Shown: positions 23,425 through 35,225 of the stretch, in pieces
How positions within the stretch are numbered: position 1 is the first letter of the stretch
Layout of the letters: the number at the start of each line of letters is the position of its first letter
DNA from: Collybia mongolica
Taxonomy: Eukaryota; Basidiomycota; Agaricomycetes; Agaricales; Clitocybaceae
NCBI GenBank assembly: GCA_013420905.1
Contig: JAAXNY010000004.1
Coordinates: forward strand, 2,108,001 to 2,172,000
Direction of reading: 5' to 3'
DNA: 64,000 bases
Position numbers and translations under genes: made by a program
The notes under the pieces: model-generated
Database searches by the model: none
What the model was told of the DNA's origin: nothing
Seen by the model: the letters and a program-made list of their open reading frames with translations, nothing else

Positions 23425-26400
23425 ATGTCTGACACCATCTTGCCATGGATATGTCCCTATCTCATCGGCGTTGCACAGCAATATGGAGCCTCTCCTCATG
23501 ATGCTCCTCTCACTTCCAAAGGAAAGAAGGTACAGCTGGTCAAAGTAAAGCCGTTCACTCCATTCTAGATCAAGTCTGACAACTCGAATCCAGTTCTTGA
23601 CCTATGGAGAGGAATCACAAGATGCCCATATATGGGCTAGAGTATCTGACAAGAATCACATTATTCCTATTCGCTTTAGCAAAGAAGCTATACAAGGCTA
23701 TTACAAGTATACTACCTCTCTCTTCACTCGTGGTTGCCTGTGTCTGACCCCGAGTGTTCAGGTCAAACCAGACGTCCTTCACCAGACTCAAATCAGCCAT
23801 CATATCTATCAAAGATTTCCGGCCAATATTTAGGCGCGTTCCTCTTGGGGGCAAGGGTGGGATGTCGGCTGAGCGGACTCTCACCATTGACTGTCATAAA
23901 TTCCAATACATCGGAAGTGCTGGCGAAGACGTTTTCGGCTCTCCAGTCACGGTCGAGAAGAATCTCGACATCCTTGAGTGGTCGAACGGATTAAACAAGG
24001 ATGGAGGCGCAGGGTGCGTTATTTGAGTAGCGCGTGATCGAGCCTCATCTAGCTCAAACAGAAATGTTCTCAGAGACCGGAAGCGAGAGGAAGAAGCGGT
24101 CTTCAATAAAGCACAACAGGTCGAAGCCAATGTCATCCGCGCCCCGCAAATAGGCAAAAAGATTGTCACGGTCAAACCACCAGTCCGTGAACAGGCACCC
24201 ACTATGGACAGTGCTAATACCGCGACAACATATGAAAAATCGTGGGTGGTGCGTTTATTTCTTGAAGTTCCTGACCTCGTGGATAATGAATGTTCTTTTA
24301 GGCTATTCGAAAGCCGCAATATCGACGACCACCAGCACAAATTGCCGCGTTATTAAAGGTGATGCCTGGTAATGGAAACTTTAGTCCATTGACTTGTCCT
24401 TATGTATTAATCAATGCCTTCCCAAGTTGTTGGCGATCCCGAATCCGAGAACAAGCACTCAAAAATAGTCGCCAACACCCCTGTCAGACGAAAATCCAGT
24501 AAGTTCTCATAATCATGAGGGTCTGGCGAAAATCACCAACGATTAAACGGGATCATAGCCAAACACGCTCTGGACCTAGGTACCTCGCCTGCATCCACCA
24601 CTTCTTCTCAATGCCGAGAGCCGTCCACCAGCCCAGGAACCATGGTCTCTGGCTGGCACCCCTCACCTGCACAGCCAGACCCAGGAACTCAATCAACCAA
24701 CCTTATCTCGTCTCAGTTTTCACCACCAACCCCAGCACAGCGCACTAAAGGAAACGACGAAAGGCTCCCCCCTTCATCCCCACCACCCACATCCCAGTTA
24801 GCAATAAACGAGACAAGGCTCCAGACATCGATTTTGCGACCAACAGTATCTCCACCTACCCATGCTCGACGCTCTGTCACCCGTAAGGTCCCTCGACCTC
24901 CCCAACCAATGGCACGTCTTTCTCCGACAGGTTCTGCACGTATTTTGGTTCCAAATTCGGACACTTCTCTCTCACACGGCCAATCCCAATCCCAATCCGA
25001 GTCCCAATCCCAGCAAGCTTACCTTTCGCAACCACAGTTGTCACAGTATGATGTAGCCCTGGATCGGGTCGTTCACAAAGAGCACAAAACTGGTAAAGAC
25101 TTACAGAAAGGTAATACCTTGTTGTGGCTTTCCCTCAAAGTCACCCTACTCACAACATATCAGGAAATTCGAACACACTAGGAAATTCACAAGTCTACCC
25201 AGAAGACATAGGCAACAAGACTGATGATGAAGTGAACGACAATCACTCGGATCATGATAGCACTCACGACTCACTCTTTTCGGGACACTACAGTGATTCT
25301 GAGAACTCGAGTTATGATGGGGACCATTCCTCACTTGAGCCATTGCGGTTCCGCGAGGATGTATCCTCTAAAGTCAGCACTACAGCCGCCCGTGAACGAC
25401 GACCAAGCCAAGGCCAAGACAGCCAAATGTCTGCGAACTACATTCCCACATCCATGATCGTTCACCCTCCATCGTCCCAACGGCAAGACGACGAAAGTCA
25501 TAACATAGCCCATCTTGAAGCCAATGAAGACGCTATGAGTTGTCAGGTTCTGAACAGACAGTCCACCGACCCCATTGATACTATCGCGGACAAGGAACAT
25601 GGCGCTGAATCACAAATCCCCGACGAGGACGATGACGAGATACATGACGACATTCCCAAGCCAAGCGTCTCCGCACAATCACAGATATCACGAATCGCTG
25701 TCCCTTTACCCGCGGCACTTGAACGAATCAGTGCTGAGGAATTCCCCGCAACACGAACGCAAGTTCAACCCCCGCGAAAGTCCCACTCGCCGACCATATC
25801 CGAAACTGTTTCCAAAACACCACGTACCAGTGATGAGACCGTAGGAATGGGTGACATAAAGCCGGCGATCAGGAAACCCCACACTTCCGTGTCTTCGGAT
25901 GTAGAGAGACGTAAAAACGTCGTAACACACGATGCAAAAGCATGGCTCGTCCCCAGCTTCCTGCGGCCGTCATCTAGTATCAATATCGATGGACCCTTGG
26001 CCACACCCAGCAGATCGGCCACGAGTTCTAAAGATCACTCGATTGCTCTCGCGAAGAGGAAAACTCCGGGCGGGACGTCTGAAAATACAGCCTTCAACAG
26101 CCGAACATCTAAACAGCAAGCTCCTTCTCGTGGCGATCAAAATAGTGCCCCCTTAACACGTGCTGCTTCACTTCCCAATCCCAGACACAACAAATCATAC
26201 CACAATTCTATAAAAGCGGAGGCCTCTTTCGTAAGAGAACTGTCGCACTCGCGACCACAGAAGCGTGCTAGGAACAGTGAACACGTATCACAGACCTCTT
26301 CTGACCATGCCCATAAGAAGAGAAAAATAAACTACTCAGAGCCAGTAAAAGGCCAACCGTTATCTGCGGGAGAAATCTCATCTGAGCAGAAAACCAACAC

Positions 26401-26560
26401 CAAGTTGCTCGGTGGATGGTCTCATGGGTTGGATCAGCCAGTTTTGTTCAGCACATTTGGTGATCCTTGTGCTCCCTCAGAGGAGGACGTGGTGACTTGG
26501 GACAGACTTAAGGGTATATGCCTCCGCACTGGCAGGGAAAGGGAAAGGGGGAGTTTGTGA
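23425..26560 (+). CDS. Candidate shelterin TPP1/Tpz1-type OB-fold protein
   Basis: Eight exons: 23425-23544, 23594-23706, 23762-24013, 24053-24248, 24302-24368, 24427-24498, 24580-25110, 25164-26560; 915 aa, with every phase consistent. The N-terminal 165 residues look like a TPP1/Est3-type OB fold: LPWICPYLIGVAQQYG, KKVQLVKFLTYGEES, ARVSDKNHIIPIRFSKEAI, then a second half ending VEKNLDILEWSNG. In animal TPP1 and fission yeast Tpz1 this domain recruits telomerase and joins POT1. The remaining 750 residues are disordered, Ser/Thr/Gln-rich, with a basic block and a short ordered C-terminus (LLGGWSHGLDQPVLFSTFG). The assignment rests on motif resemblance only. Alternatives are another OB-fold DNA-binding protein or an unknown basidiomycete family. 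Confidence 0.6.
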
Positions 26561-27485
26561 TCTCTACTAACTTATAACTCTTTATCACCTTTACTTTATA
26601 AGGTATGCTACATTAATAGAACAATTTGCCATAATTTGGCAGTCCAACAAAAAGCATCCCTCAACACGTATATACAATCTACAGCCCCCCCTCTCATCCC
26701 TCGCTCTTGTTTCGCGTTCGGAAAAGCCTCGGGCCCTAATTCGTCGGGATCTGGATATTGTTGTACCGTCAGTAGTATATAGGCAGATGTACTCAATAGT
26801 TGGACGGGTGACGAGAAGAATCGCGTCATTCAGTATAGAATTCCCGCTGGATTACCTTATCCCATATCAAACCAACATACCCAGGCATCCGGTTCACAAA
26901 AAGCTGCAAATTTTCAATATGAGGAAGCTGACCCCGAACCAGATCCCTCGTGTCGGGGCGCGAGTTGGAGGAACCACGGGAAAGATGACATCTTGCGAAT
27001 CGGGGTCGAGAATAAGGTCTTGTTATTACACGGCGTTTAACCACCATTCGCTGCTGCTGCTGTTTGTGGCTAGCATATAAGCATACAAGCCGTCAGGATT
27101 GAATGGGTGATGATAGATTGGACGAAGATGACAAAGACGTTGACAAAGACGGTTACCTAAAATTGAAGCCTTGTCATCTCTTGCACATCAACCACGACAA
27201 CATACTCACAAGATGCGACATACAGCAAGGTTAAGAATTTCAGTTCATGTTTGAAGTGTCTTTGAAACGAAGGGGAAATTTACAACATACACGAACAATA
27301 TCCAGGCGAGAGCAAGGGTAAGCCATCTCTATCTACAACAGCAGGGGGAAAGGGGGAATCCTAAAACAAGAGGGCAATTACTACTACGACGACAATCCCG
27401 CAGCACTCTCAAACCCCGCCTCTCGACCTGTGAAAATAAAAAGAGAATGAAGGAAAAAGGAAAAAAAAAACGGGCAGAGAGAAGT
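26561..27485. other. Gene-free stretch between convergent genes
   Basis: About 925 bp between the stops of the TPP1-like gene and the bZIP gene, which point at each other. Short frames (for example minus 26826-27047) have no recognisable product. An A-rich run lies near 27460. Presumed 3' UTRs. Confidence 0.4.
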
Positions 27486-28452
27486 TCATTCAGTATTCTG
27501 TTCCGGGGCGGCTTCTGCTGAATCGGTCTTCAGCTCAGCAACACCCTCTGAATTCTCGACTCCCTCCTGATGCGCACCATGATTTTGCACAGGTGCATTT
27601 CCATTATTACTAATGATATTGCCGCTATTGTTGCCGGGCTGGGGTCCGCCGATGCCAGGGGGGAGGAGTTGGGCCTGACTTAGCGCCGCTCGGAGAGCGG
27701 CGTTCTCCACACGCAGCTGATCGACAAGGGCGCGACATTCTTCCCAACGCCTATTGGCCTCATCGGCGGATGCCAGGGCGGCATCGAGGAGCTGGGAGCG
27801 AGATTCAAGGGCCTTGACGTGTCTGGCCGAAGAAACAAGGACTGATCAAGACCAGAACACGGAATGTGCAATATGATACATACTGGTCTCTGCGCTCTCG
27901 GAATGCGCGCTGAGCCTTCCTATTCTGCTCCGCACGCTTGCTTGAACTAAGTGCTCTGCCTGCAGCTGAATTGGGGGGAGGTGACTGGGATTGATGTTGG
28001 TGGTCCGTGGGCGGCTGGGGTTGTGCAGGGGGGATGCCACCTGGAGTATAGTCTGCATACTGGTAGCCGGGTGGGAGTGGTGGCGGGGGCCCTTGCATGG
28101 TGTGCATCATGGCATGAGGAGGCGGCAGGATGTGCATAGTCTGAGGAGGGGGGAGTTGTTGTTGTTGTTGCTGCTGCTGCTGGGGTGGTGGCTGCTGCTG
28201 CTGTTGCTGCTGGACATCAACGGGGTTGTTGGAGGGAGGAGATTTACGTTTGCGGGATGTCCTGTTAGATGGGTTTATGGGTGGGCCATCATCGCGGAGA
28301 CGCATTGTCTGACCAGGTTGGGTGGGTTGTGGGGGTGGCTGTTGGAGAGCATTTTGCTGATTTGCAAGCTGGGTAGCGAGCTGAGTGGCGAGCTGATTAT
28401 TTTGCTGCTGTTGCTGTTGGTCGATGGACGGATTCGCGCTGAAGGAGAGCAT
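27486..28452 (-). CDS. AP-1/Yap-type bZIP transcription factor
   Basis: Two exons: 28452-27884 and 27822-27486; 301 aa. The DNA-binding basic region reads KRAEQNRKAQRAFRERRDQ, the Pap1/Yap form in which the QxxxxQRAFR pattern replaces the usual Ala/Cys pattern. The intron cuts between this region and the zipper (HVKALESRSQLLDAALASAD and on). The N-terminus is Gln/Pro-rich with three polyglutamine runs and a nuclear signal (RTSRKRKSP); the C-terminus is Asn/Gly-rich. I see no Cys-rich redox domain of the Yap1/Pap1 kind, so oxidative regulation by disulfides is not supported. It probably controls a stress or metabolic regulon. Confidence 0.88.
28155..28213 (-). repeat. CAG/CAA trinucleotide repeats coding polyglutamine
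   Basis: Two adjoining runs of mixed CAG/CAA codons in the bZIP gene, separated by Pro codons. Length variation between strains is likely. Confidence 0.9.
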
Positions 28453-28676
28453 GGACTCTTGCGATGTTTGTTTTCGAGATTGCCGTGTGTATTAGTAAGA
28501 GGCTGAGTAAGACCCATCAGAGAACTCGCTTTGTACCTCGGCTATTACCGTAGCAGACGAAATATAATAATATTTTATTTTATTTTATCGTTAATTTTTA
28601 TGCCTCGTTTGTGCGATTTTTACTTAGTGGAAGCGAGTGTTGACCGCGTTTCTGAATTGGCCGCGTTCTTGCAGTC

Positions 28677-30536
28677 ATGCCTGCTCAGTCTCTTGATCCA
28701 AATATCACCCAATCTCAAGTATTCCCTTCCAAACTTTCCTTGCGCCAGCGTCTGTTTTCTAGCTCTGGCAAAAAACCTGCAAGACAGGGGAAAGAACCGG
28801 GCGAGCATGTTGTACCAGACACACAACATTCCCTCGAAATCTCTGCCAGCACCAGCAGTGAGCCTCCAACTTCCCTAATCGTTCATCCATCATTCATCGC
28901 AGCTCACCTTCTAGGCACTTTGACCGGCGAGCCACTTAATGCCGTTGACGGGCAGGTCCCGCCCCAGCAGGCCTCGACCTCAGCTGTACCACTTCCCATA
29001 GCCGTAAGCGCAGTCCCTGCTACCAGTCTTCGTCCTCAGCTCTATGAATCCGACCGGGAACAAGGTTCTTTCAACACCACTCTCACGGCTAACCATCGAC
29101 GAACACCATTCTACCGTCGCAAGCCTGCTGCCAAGGCCCCCACAACCGACGGTGCCATCTCTCCTTCCCCAGCCCCTTCCATCGTTAAGCCCAGAGTAGG
29201 ATCTTCGCGTTCAAGGCCATCGTTCCTTTCTAGAGTCGTACACAGAGTTGTGCCTTGTGTGAACCCCGACCCTGGAATATTACGCACTGAACTCGAAGAC
29301 GCGTCAGAGTCAAGGCGTTCACTCCCCCTCAAAGACATGTCTGCCGCCGTGCGCACCGCAGATCAAGAGATGCAGCAAACCACCACGGTTCGGGATGGCG
29401 CCCCCGCTCCAGAACCGTCGTTCCCGCTCACCACCGCTGCCTTGGCGGTACCACCCATCAACGTCCACCCGCCACCATCCCCCACCGATTCTGAAATTAT
29501 CATTCCCCCGCCGCCTAGTAGTCATCTTCTACCTGAGGACGAAACGGATGGACTGACGTCGGGCGCGGTCCAGCCGCCAGGGTCCACCGGTGATCAGGTC
29601 GTGAGATCCAATACCCATGATTCGTCCGAAGAATCGGACGGCACAAGCTATACAGACGACGACGGTGAGGATAGACGCATGTTTGACGAGAACGAAGAGG
29701 AAGCGCGCCTTATACGGCAAGGCGGGTCTGGTATTCCCATCGTCGTACGTTTCCTTGACTCTCTTGAGACATCCGTGTTCTTAGCACCCCAGTAAACATA
29801 GGACGGTACCCCAAAGCCTTTGCTACCTCCAATTTTACCTGAACATATTGGTCGAAAATGCCTGGTACTCGATCTGGATGAGACCCTTGTGCACAGCAGC
29901 TTTAAGGTGCGCCCCAACAGACATTTAATATACATCTTATTCTTTGTTTACGACAGATCCTAGGCTGTACAGCAAGCGGACTTTATCGTCCCCGTCGAAA
30001 TTGAATACCATTGGCACCATTTCCACGTTCTCAAACGTCCGGGGGTCGACAATTTTTTGAAGAAGATGGGAGAAATTTATGAGGTCGTGGTATTTACTGC
30101 TAGCTTAAGCAAGGTACGTGATCAGACACCCCTCTTCTTTTGATGATTAACGTTCTTCAACTCCAAACTTTAGTATGCCGACCCGGTCCTAGATAAACTC
30201 GATATCCATAAAGTTGTAGCGCACAGGCTGTTTCGGGAAAGCTGTTTTAGCCACAGGGGCAACTACGTCAAGGTCATTGCATCGGCCCTCATGTCGGTTT
30301 GTTTGCTCACCTACATACCCGTCATCTAGGATTTATCGCAATTGGGCAGACCAATAGCGGACACTATCATCCTTGACAACTCGCCCGCATCCTACATCTT
30401 TCACCCGAATAACGCAGTCCCAGTCTCATCGTGGTTTAACGATCCCCACGATGCGGAGCTGACCGACTTGATCCCCTTTTTGGCTGATCTGACGTCTGTT
30501 CCGGACGTCCGGGGAATTCTGGACGGCGCCCGATAG
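28677..30536 (+). CDS. PSR1-like HAD phosphatase (CTD-phosphatase/NIF domain), paralog B
   Basis: Five exons: 28677-29744, 29802-29906, 29964-30113, 30174-30272, 30330-30536; 542 aa. The catalytic domain is nearly collinear with paralog [17 protein letters not shown] (Asp380 and Asp382), [38 protein letters not shown] and an almost identical last exon. The disordered N-terminus has diverged, but two short blocks are kept: the VPCV region and [13 protein letters not shown], just before an acidic stretch. It is likely a plasma-membrane or stress-related Ser/Thr phosphatase, as Psr1/Psr2 in yeast. Same strand as paralog A and about 10 kb downstream, so a local duplication with intervening genes. 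Confidence 0.9.
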
Positions 30537-31162
30537 TCTTTATTAAAGAAGCACTACCGCACGCTTTGCTCGCGAAGTAACGTTTCAGCAGCGTAATTCA
30601 GCCTGACAGTGCCTGGCCCGTCCCACCAATCCTCCCCTCATACCACGACGCAATACCACCCCGAATTATACCCACTGCAAGTCCTCTTCATACCCTCGCC
30701 CTCCTTGACTTGTCCATGTACTCAAACCGGAAACGTTTGCTCTCACACATATTCTTACTATTGTCAGAATACAGGCCCCGTATACCGTCTCACGCTCCTT
30801 GTTCATTCATCTCATCTCGCTCCTATTTATCTACCGCAACGCTTCACCAACCAACCCCTCGCTCTGTGGGTTCTCGTCGTATCGTAACATTATTTTGGTA
30901 TACATACTACTGGGACTGCCTGCTCTTTTTTCTGGGTCTCGCGCGCGTGCATCTAACCCCGTCGTTATTGTGTACTTACACCCATTCCTGCATGATTTTT
31001 ACGAAAGCTCTAAATGAAGGGTCAAACATAATCCTCCCAGAGTCCAGTACAATTATTAGAAAGTGAAAGATATACCAACAACATGATAGTCATGTGATAG
31101 CAAAAGTGTTAAACTTGGAGCACAAAACTTAAAAGCCGCAAAGTTGTTGAAAGCGTACTACC
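30537..31162. other. Gene-free stretch between PSR1-like B and PHS1
   Basis: About 625 bp, pyrimidine-rich like the 3' flank of paralog A, then the presumed PHS1 promoter. No convincing frame. Confidence 0.4.
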
Positions 31163-32189
31163 ATGGCGATCACGAAAAATGTCCCCCCGGTGCCTCCCAA
31201 AATCACATCCCCGCCAAAGAAAGGTGAGCAACGGACCTCGAAGGAGCTTCTTTAAACTGATCATCAGCTCCATAGCCACTCCAGCACCAATAAAATACTA
31301 CCTCGTCGCATTTAATATCATCTCAGCACTAGGATGGGCATACGTATTCACTCTCACCATCGTCCATCTACTGAATCTCGATGGAAAAAGCTCCGTTGCG
31401 GCAGCCGCGACTCCCAAAACGGCTTCATCTACACTCTCGCGTTTCTTTTCCTCACTCCCTATTTTCAAGTCCTCTGGCGGGTCAATCGCAGCCATAGAGA
31501 CCCGTGTTCCGACCTTCCTCCAGCCTCTTTATCGCCGCTCGACCACTACATTTTCCCGCATAGGCTGGCCTACAGCATTCGTGCAGAGCTTGGCGCTCTT
31601 GGAAGTGCTACATGTTCTCCTAGGTTGGGTGAGGAGCCCCCTACAGACGACTGTCATGCAAGTGTCGAGCAGACTGGTCCTTGTCTGGGGAATTACGGAA
31701 CAATTTGCTCATGTGAGTAACCCGCCACTGCTTAATTCGCGGTAATATCATAGCCTCTACTCAGGTCCGCTCAAACCCTCTGTACACCTCGATGGTATTC
31801 GCTTGGTCGACAACAGAAATCGTCCGCTATTCATTCTACGCCTGCACTTTACTCGGATATGAACCTAGACTTCTGCTATACCTCCGATATACCACCTTTT
31901 ACATCCTATACCCTCTCGGTGCATCGTCTGAGGCATTTCTTATCTATGCCACCTTACCCTCCTCTTCTCCAATCCCCGGATGGAAATCCTGGCTCCAAGG
32001 GATGTGGAAACCCACAGACTATTTCCGAGGAATCCTCTTTCTAATTTGGTGGCCCGGTGCGTGTGTTTCAAATTTATTCCCCTCTTGAGCTTACCCGCTT
32101 TCATAGGTTTATATGTCATGTATACTTACATGATCGTTCAAAGACGCAAGGTATTGAAGAAAGCGCCGTCCTCAAGGAAACATGACTGA
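31163..32189 (+). CDS. PHS1: Very-long-chain 3-hydroxyacyl-CoA dehydratase PHS1
   Basis: Four exons: 31163-31223, 31276-31712, 31765-32056, 32107-32189; 290 aa. A polytopic ER membrane protein of the PTPLA/HACD family. It shows YYLVAFNIISALGWAYV, FVQSLALLEVLHVLLGWVRS, the conserved WGITEQFAHVRSNPLY loop, WSTTEIVRYSFYA and the active-site stretch TTFYILYPLGASSE, holding the catalytic Tyr and Glu. The C-terminus ends with a Lys-rich tail suited to ER retention. It removes water from 3-hydroxyacyl-CoA in the third step of very-long-chain fatty acid elongation, feeding sphingolipid synthesis. A luminal loop of about 40 Ser/Thr-rich residues after the first helix is longer than in yeast. Confidence 0.93.
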
Positions 32190-32311
32190 AAGCCAATTAA
32201 CGAAAATTACCCCAACATGACCTGACGTATCAGTGTCCCACTATCACGGATCTCTGCTATTACTGTGTAACCAATGTATTGGATTACTCTAATCACTAGA
32301 ATATCTTGTCC

Positions 32312-34247
32312 TTATGTCTGATTATTGATACTTGGCGAAAATCCAATCCGTGAGCCTTGTGAATAATCGAAAGTCGAATACCCTGGTAACAGGCTGTTAG
32401 TGGTGCCCAAAACGCTTATATGCAAACTCGATAGGACACACAAGACTTCAAGAACTCGTCTCCTATGCAAGACGGAATATTAGCTAATGTCAATTTCGAA
32501 GATTGAACCACCCACCGACTATAGCCAAATCTGATGAAAACCCTTTCCCCAATGACAAAATTCCTCCGACACAGTTCCTGCAAATCCACACTAAGTACCC
32601 ACACCACCAAAAATAAACAGGAATCATACAAGGAATTCACTCCAGTTTTGCCTGAAACACACGTTGACTCGTAGGCGTAAAAAGGACAAGTCCAGCACAG
32701 AACTCACCCATGTTAAAATCACGCATGTTCAGCGAAAACTCTTGGCCTCCAAATAACAGCGCGATATCAAGGTTTGAGGCGCAAGGAAACATATAAAATT
32801 CTACCGGTGTCAATAGCTAGTCTCATGAGTTCGAGATGTTGGGACATACCAGGCCCATACTGGGGAGCAGATTGGGACCCAGGAATCTGCGCAATAGGTA
32901 ATGCAGTCGGTTAGTTTCCAAAGATAATATCTAGTTAAACATACTAAATTGTAAAACGATTCGGCAACATTGTCTGGGACATATATAAATGTGGTCCCGG
33001 TATCAATTGCCTGGACGAAATATTAACCAACCTGGTAGAAAAATAGGGTGTTCACGGACAGCTGTAAGGTTCACAGACACTGTTTTGGTGGAATTTACTG
33101 ATAGGCCATTCATCGCAACAGACCAGTATGTCTACGACCCCCCATGGCAGAAGCATTAGTTACGTTCATCACCAAAGCTGAGGACACCAACCTTTGACTT
33201 AACAGGCACCCATGACACTGGCCCAGTCGTCTTCATCGGATCATAGCATCCAAAGCACACCTTAGAAGGGTCGGTATTAGCGAACCCATTCCCATGCAGT
33301 CACCTACCTACCTCGGACCCTGATAGATGATTTCTCTCCAGGTGAACGGAAAAGAAGGGCGCAGTAACCTTCTTCTCCTCCAATAATCGCTCAAAAAATG
33401 TTGGCTGCCTTGACTGCGCGATACTCCCAAATGCTAAACCCAGCAGTCCATCGTTCGGGTACCCACTAAATTCGTCTGACGCTTGCGTGATAGCTCCGAA
33501 TGCCTGCTTTTCTATAGTTAACCCCCCAATCGAAACCACGTCTGTTGCCAGTGTCCCTGACACATCGCCGGAACCCTTTATATTTCCAGTAAATTGTCTC
33601 GTTTCTACTTTGGAAAATATGGATTGCTTACATATGTTATGGAAAACTCAACCCCCTGATCCACAAATGTTGAACTCAACTCGGAGTTCAGTTGTTTGTT
33701 TTCGCACTCGGGGCAACCGACCGGGACCCAAAGGTCAGCTGATCCAGTGTCGACGTCAACGGTCAGCCTCTGAGGTGGGGTTCCAATGTTCAGAGGGCCG
33801 TAATACAAGATGTCTACTGTACCAGTCACTAGATCCTTCATCGGCATCATCGCGGTTCCAGATATGAGTGAAGGTACAAGAGGAGCTTCAGTAGTTTCCA
33901 GTTTATCTGTTTTTGGGAGATACGTCTCGAAGTTGCGTTGAGGTGCGAGGCTAATGCCATGAAGGAACTGGGTGGCTTGTTTGTACTTTCCCAATAGCGT
34001 TCGTAGCTCTTGTTTCTAGATATGTTTGTGAATTAAAGTACCCACTAAGAAAGTTATACATGAGGGGACGTACCGCTAGGGCAGGTTCAAAGACTCGAAT
34101 ACCGCTGCCTGAGATCGGAGGCTCTTGTTTCAATGATCTGCGACGGAGAGGGACAGAAAACCCGGCGCCAGCACCGCGTACTAAAGGTGTCGCGGACACA
34201 TAAGACAGACCGAAGAAAAGGAGAAGTTGCATATCTAGTAACATCAT
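32312..34247 (-). CDS. Secreted aspartic protease (family A1)
   Basis: Twelve exons: 34247-34074, 34015-33632, 33575-33312, 33260-33192, 33131-33060, 33010-32945, 32886-32850, 32800-32708, 32651-32630, 32577-32516, 32462-32442, 32382-32312; 444 aa with all phases consistent. A signal peptide ([16 protein letters not shown]) and basic propeptide precede the pepsin fold. The catalytic Asp residues are 147 in [12 protein letters not shown] and 324 in [12 protein letters not shown]. The C-terminal lobe ends with the usual IVGDEFLKSWYS and [14 protein letters not shown]. The gene is very intron-rich, with exons of 21-22 nt near the 3' end. It should be an extracellular or vacuolar protease. The ATG at 34244 directly follows that at 34247 and could serve instead. 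Confidence 0.9.
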
Positions 34248-34520
34248 GATATTGGGAAAGGAGCGGGACAGAGCGCAGATGACCTAGGAAGCGTCCGACA
34301 GGTAACCTGAGGCTGACACTTCCGTCAGTTGAACGGATGTTGATAACCAGGTAATGAAGTATTATGGTTGTTTGGATACATGTAGTGCAACATGAAGTTC
34401 AGATGACCATAGCGGAATCCCGTAACATACATATAACAGGACTTCTGGGGAGCAAATGTAAGCAAGATACAACATTAAATCTAGAGAAATAGATAGTTGT
34501 ATACATTAACACCATAACTT

Positions 34521-35225
34521 CTACAAGGGGCCAGAATTTGTCTTTTGTTTCGGAATCATATCCATCTCAAGAGCGACGTCGCACGCGGGGGGTGAATTAA
34601 TGAGTATGTGACCCATCCATGTCGATGGTGTCTGGGGGTCCGCGAAAGGGTCAGGAGGAGTAGTAGTGGAATGCTTATCCCTGACAAACGAAGATTTGAA
34701 GAGTGCACCATGAGGAGGCATTTTGTCCTTTGGGTGGAAGGCGCGTGCCATCAAATCGCCTGTGAGCATTGACACAGGAACCTTTGCATTATCATTGGGG
34801 TTGCTGCCTTCCGACACAACATCCCTATTGATTTTCCCTTCCAGATCGTACCACCTTCCACGAGAATGCGCATTCCGTTGGCGTGAGAGTCGTCCGCGGC
34901 GGATGCAAATGAAAACTGTTACAGCTGCGATGAGGAGAGCACAGGCGCCGATGGCACCTCCTACGATTGCGCGTCTATTAGGCTGGACAGTGACAGGAGA
35001 AGAGGTTGCAGACGGTGGAGATGTCGAGATAGACCAGGTGGGGAAAACGGTAAAAGAATTTGGTGCTGGTCTGAGAGTAAAAGTGTTGAACGCGATTCCA
35101 ACAGATGTCCCAGACCGTGTCAAATATGTTATGGTGGAGATAACAGGTCCTGTACGGGCAGGAATAGGGGTTACTGTAGATGAACTATTGATGACAATCC
35201 CTGGCCTCGGTGGGGTTGTGGTCAT
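34521..35225 (-). CDS. Single-pass membrane protein, unknown, 234 aa
   Basis: Single exon from the ATG at 35225. The first 85 residues are Thr/Ser/Pro-rich and probably extracellular. One strong transmembrane helix follows (IVGGAIGACALLIAAVTVFI), then a basic stop-transfer (RRGRLSRQR) and a cytoplasmic tail of 120 residues. Basidiomycetes have many such WSC/mid2-like or sensor-like proteins, but no ectodomain is recognised and no signal peptide is obvious. The acidic, Pro-rich tail contains DPFADPQTPSTW. Confidence 0.65.
   Translation of the reverse strand: MTTTPPRPGIVINSSSTVTPIPARTGPVISTITYLTRSGTSVGIAFNTFTLRPAPNSFTVFPTWSISTSPPSATSSPVTVQPNRRAIVGGAIGACALLIAAVTVFICIRRGRLSRQRNAHSRGRWYDLEGKINRDVVSEGSNPNDNAKVPVSMLTGDLMARAFHPKDKMPPHGALFKSSFVRDKHSTTTPPDPFADPQTPSTWMGHILINSPPACDVALEMDMIPKQKTNSGPL

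Noticed and set aside
27991..28506. 171-aa plus-strand frame rich in Leu
   Set aside because: It is the complement of the polyglutamine and Pro runs of the bZIP gene.
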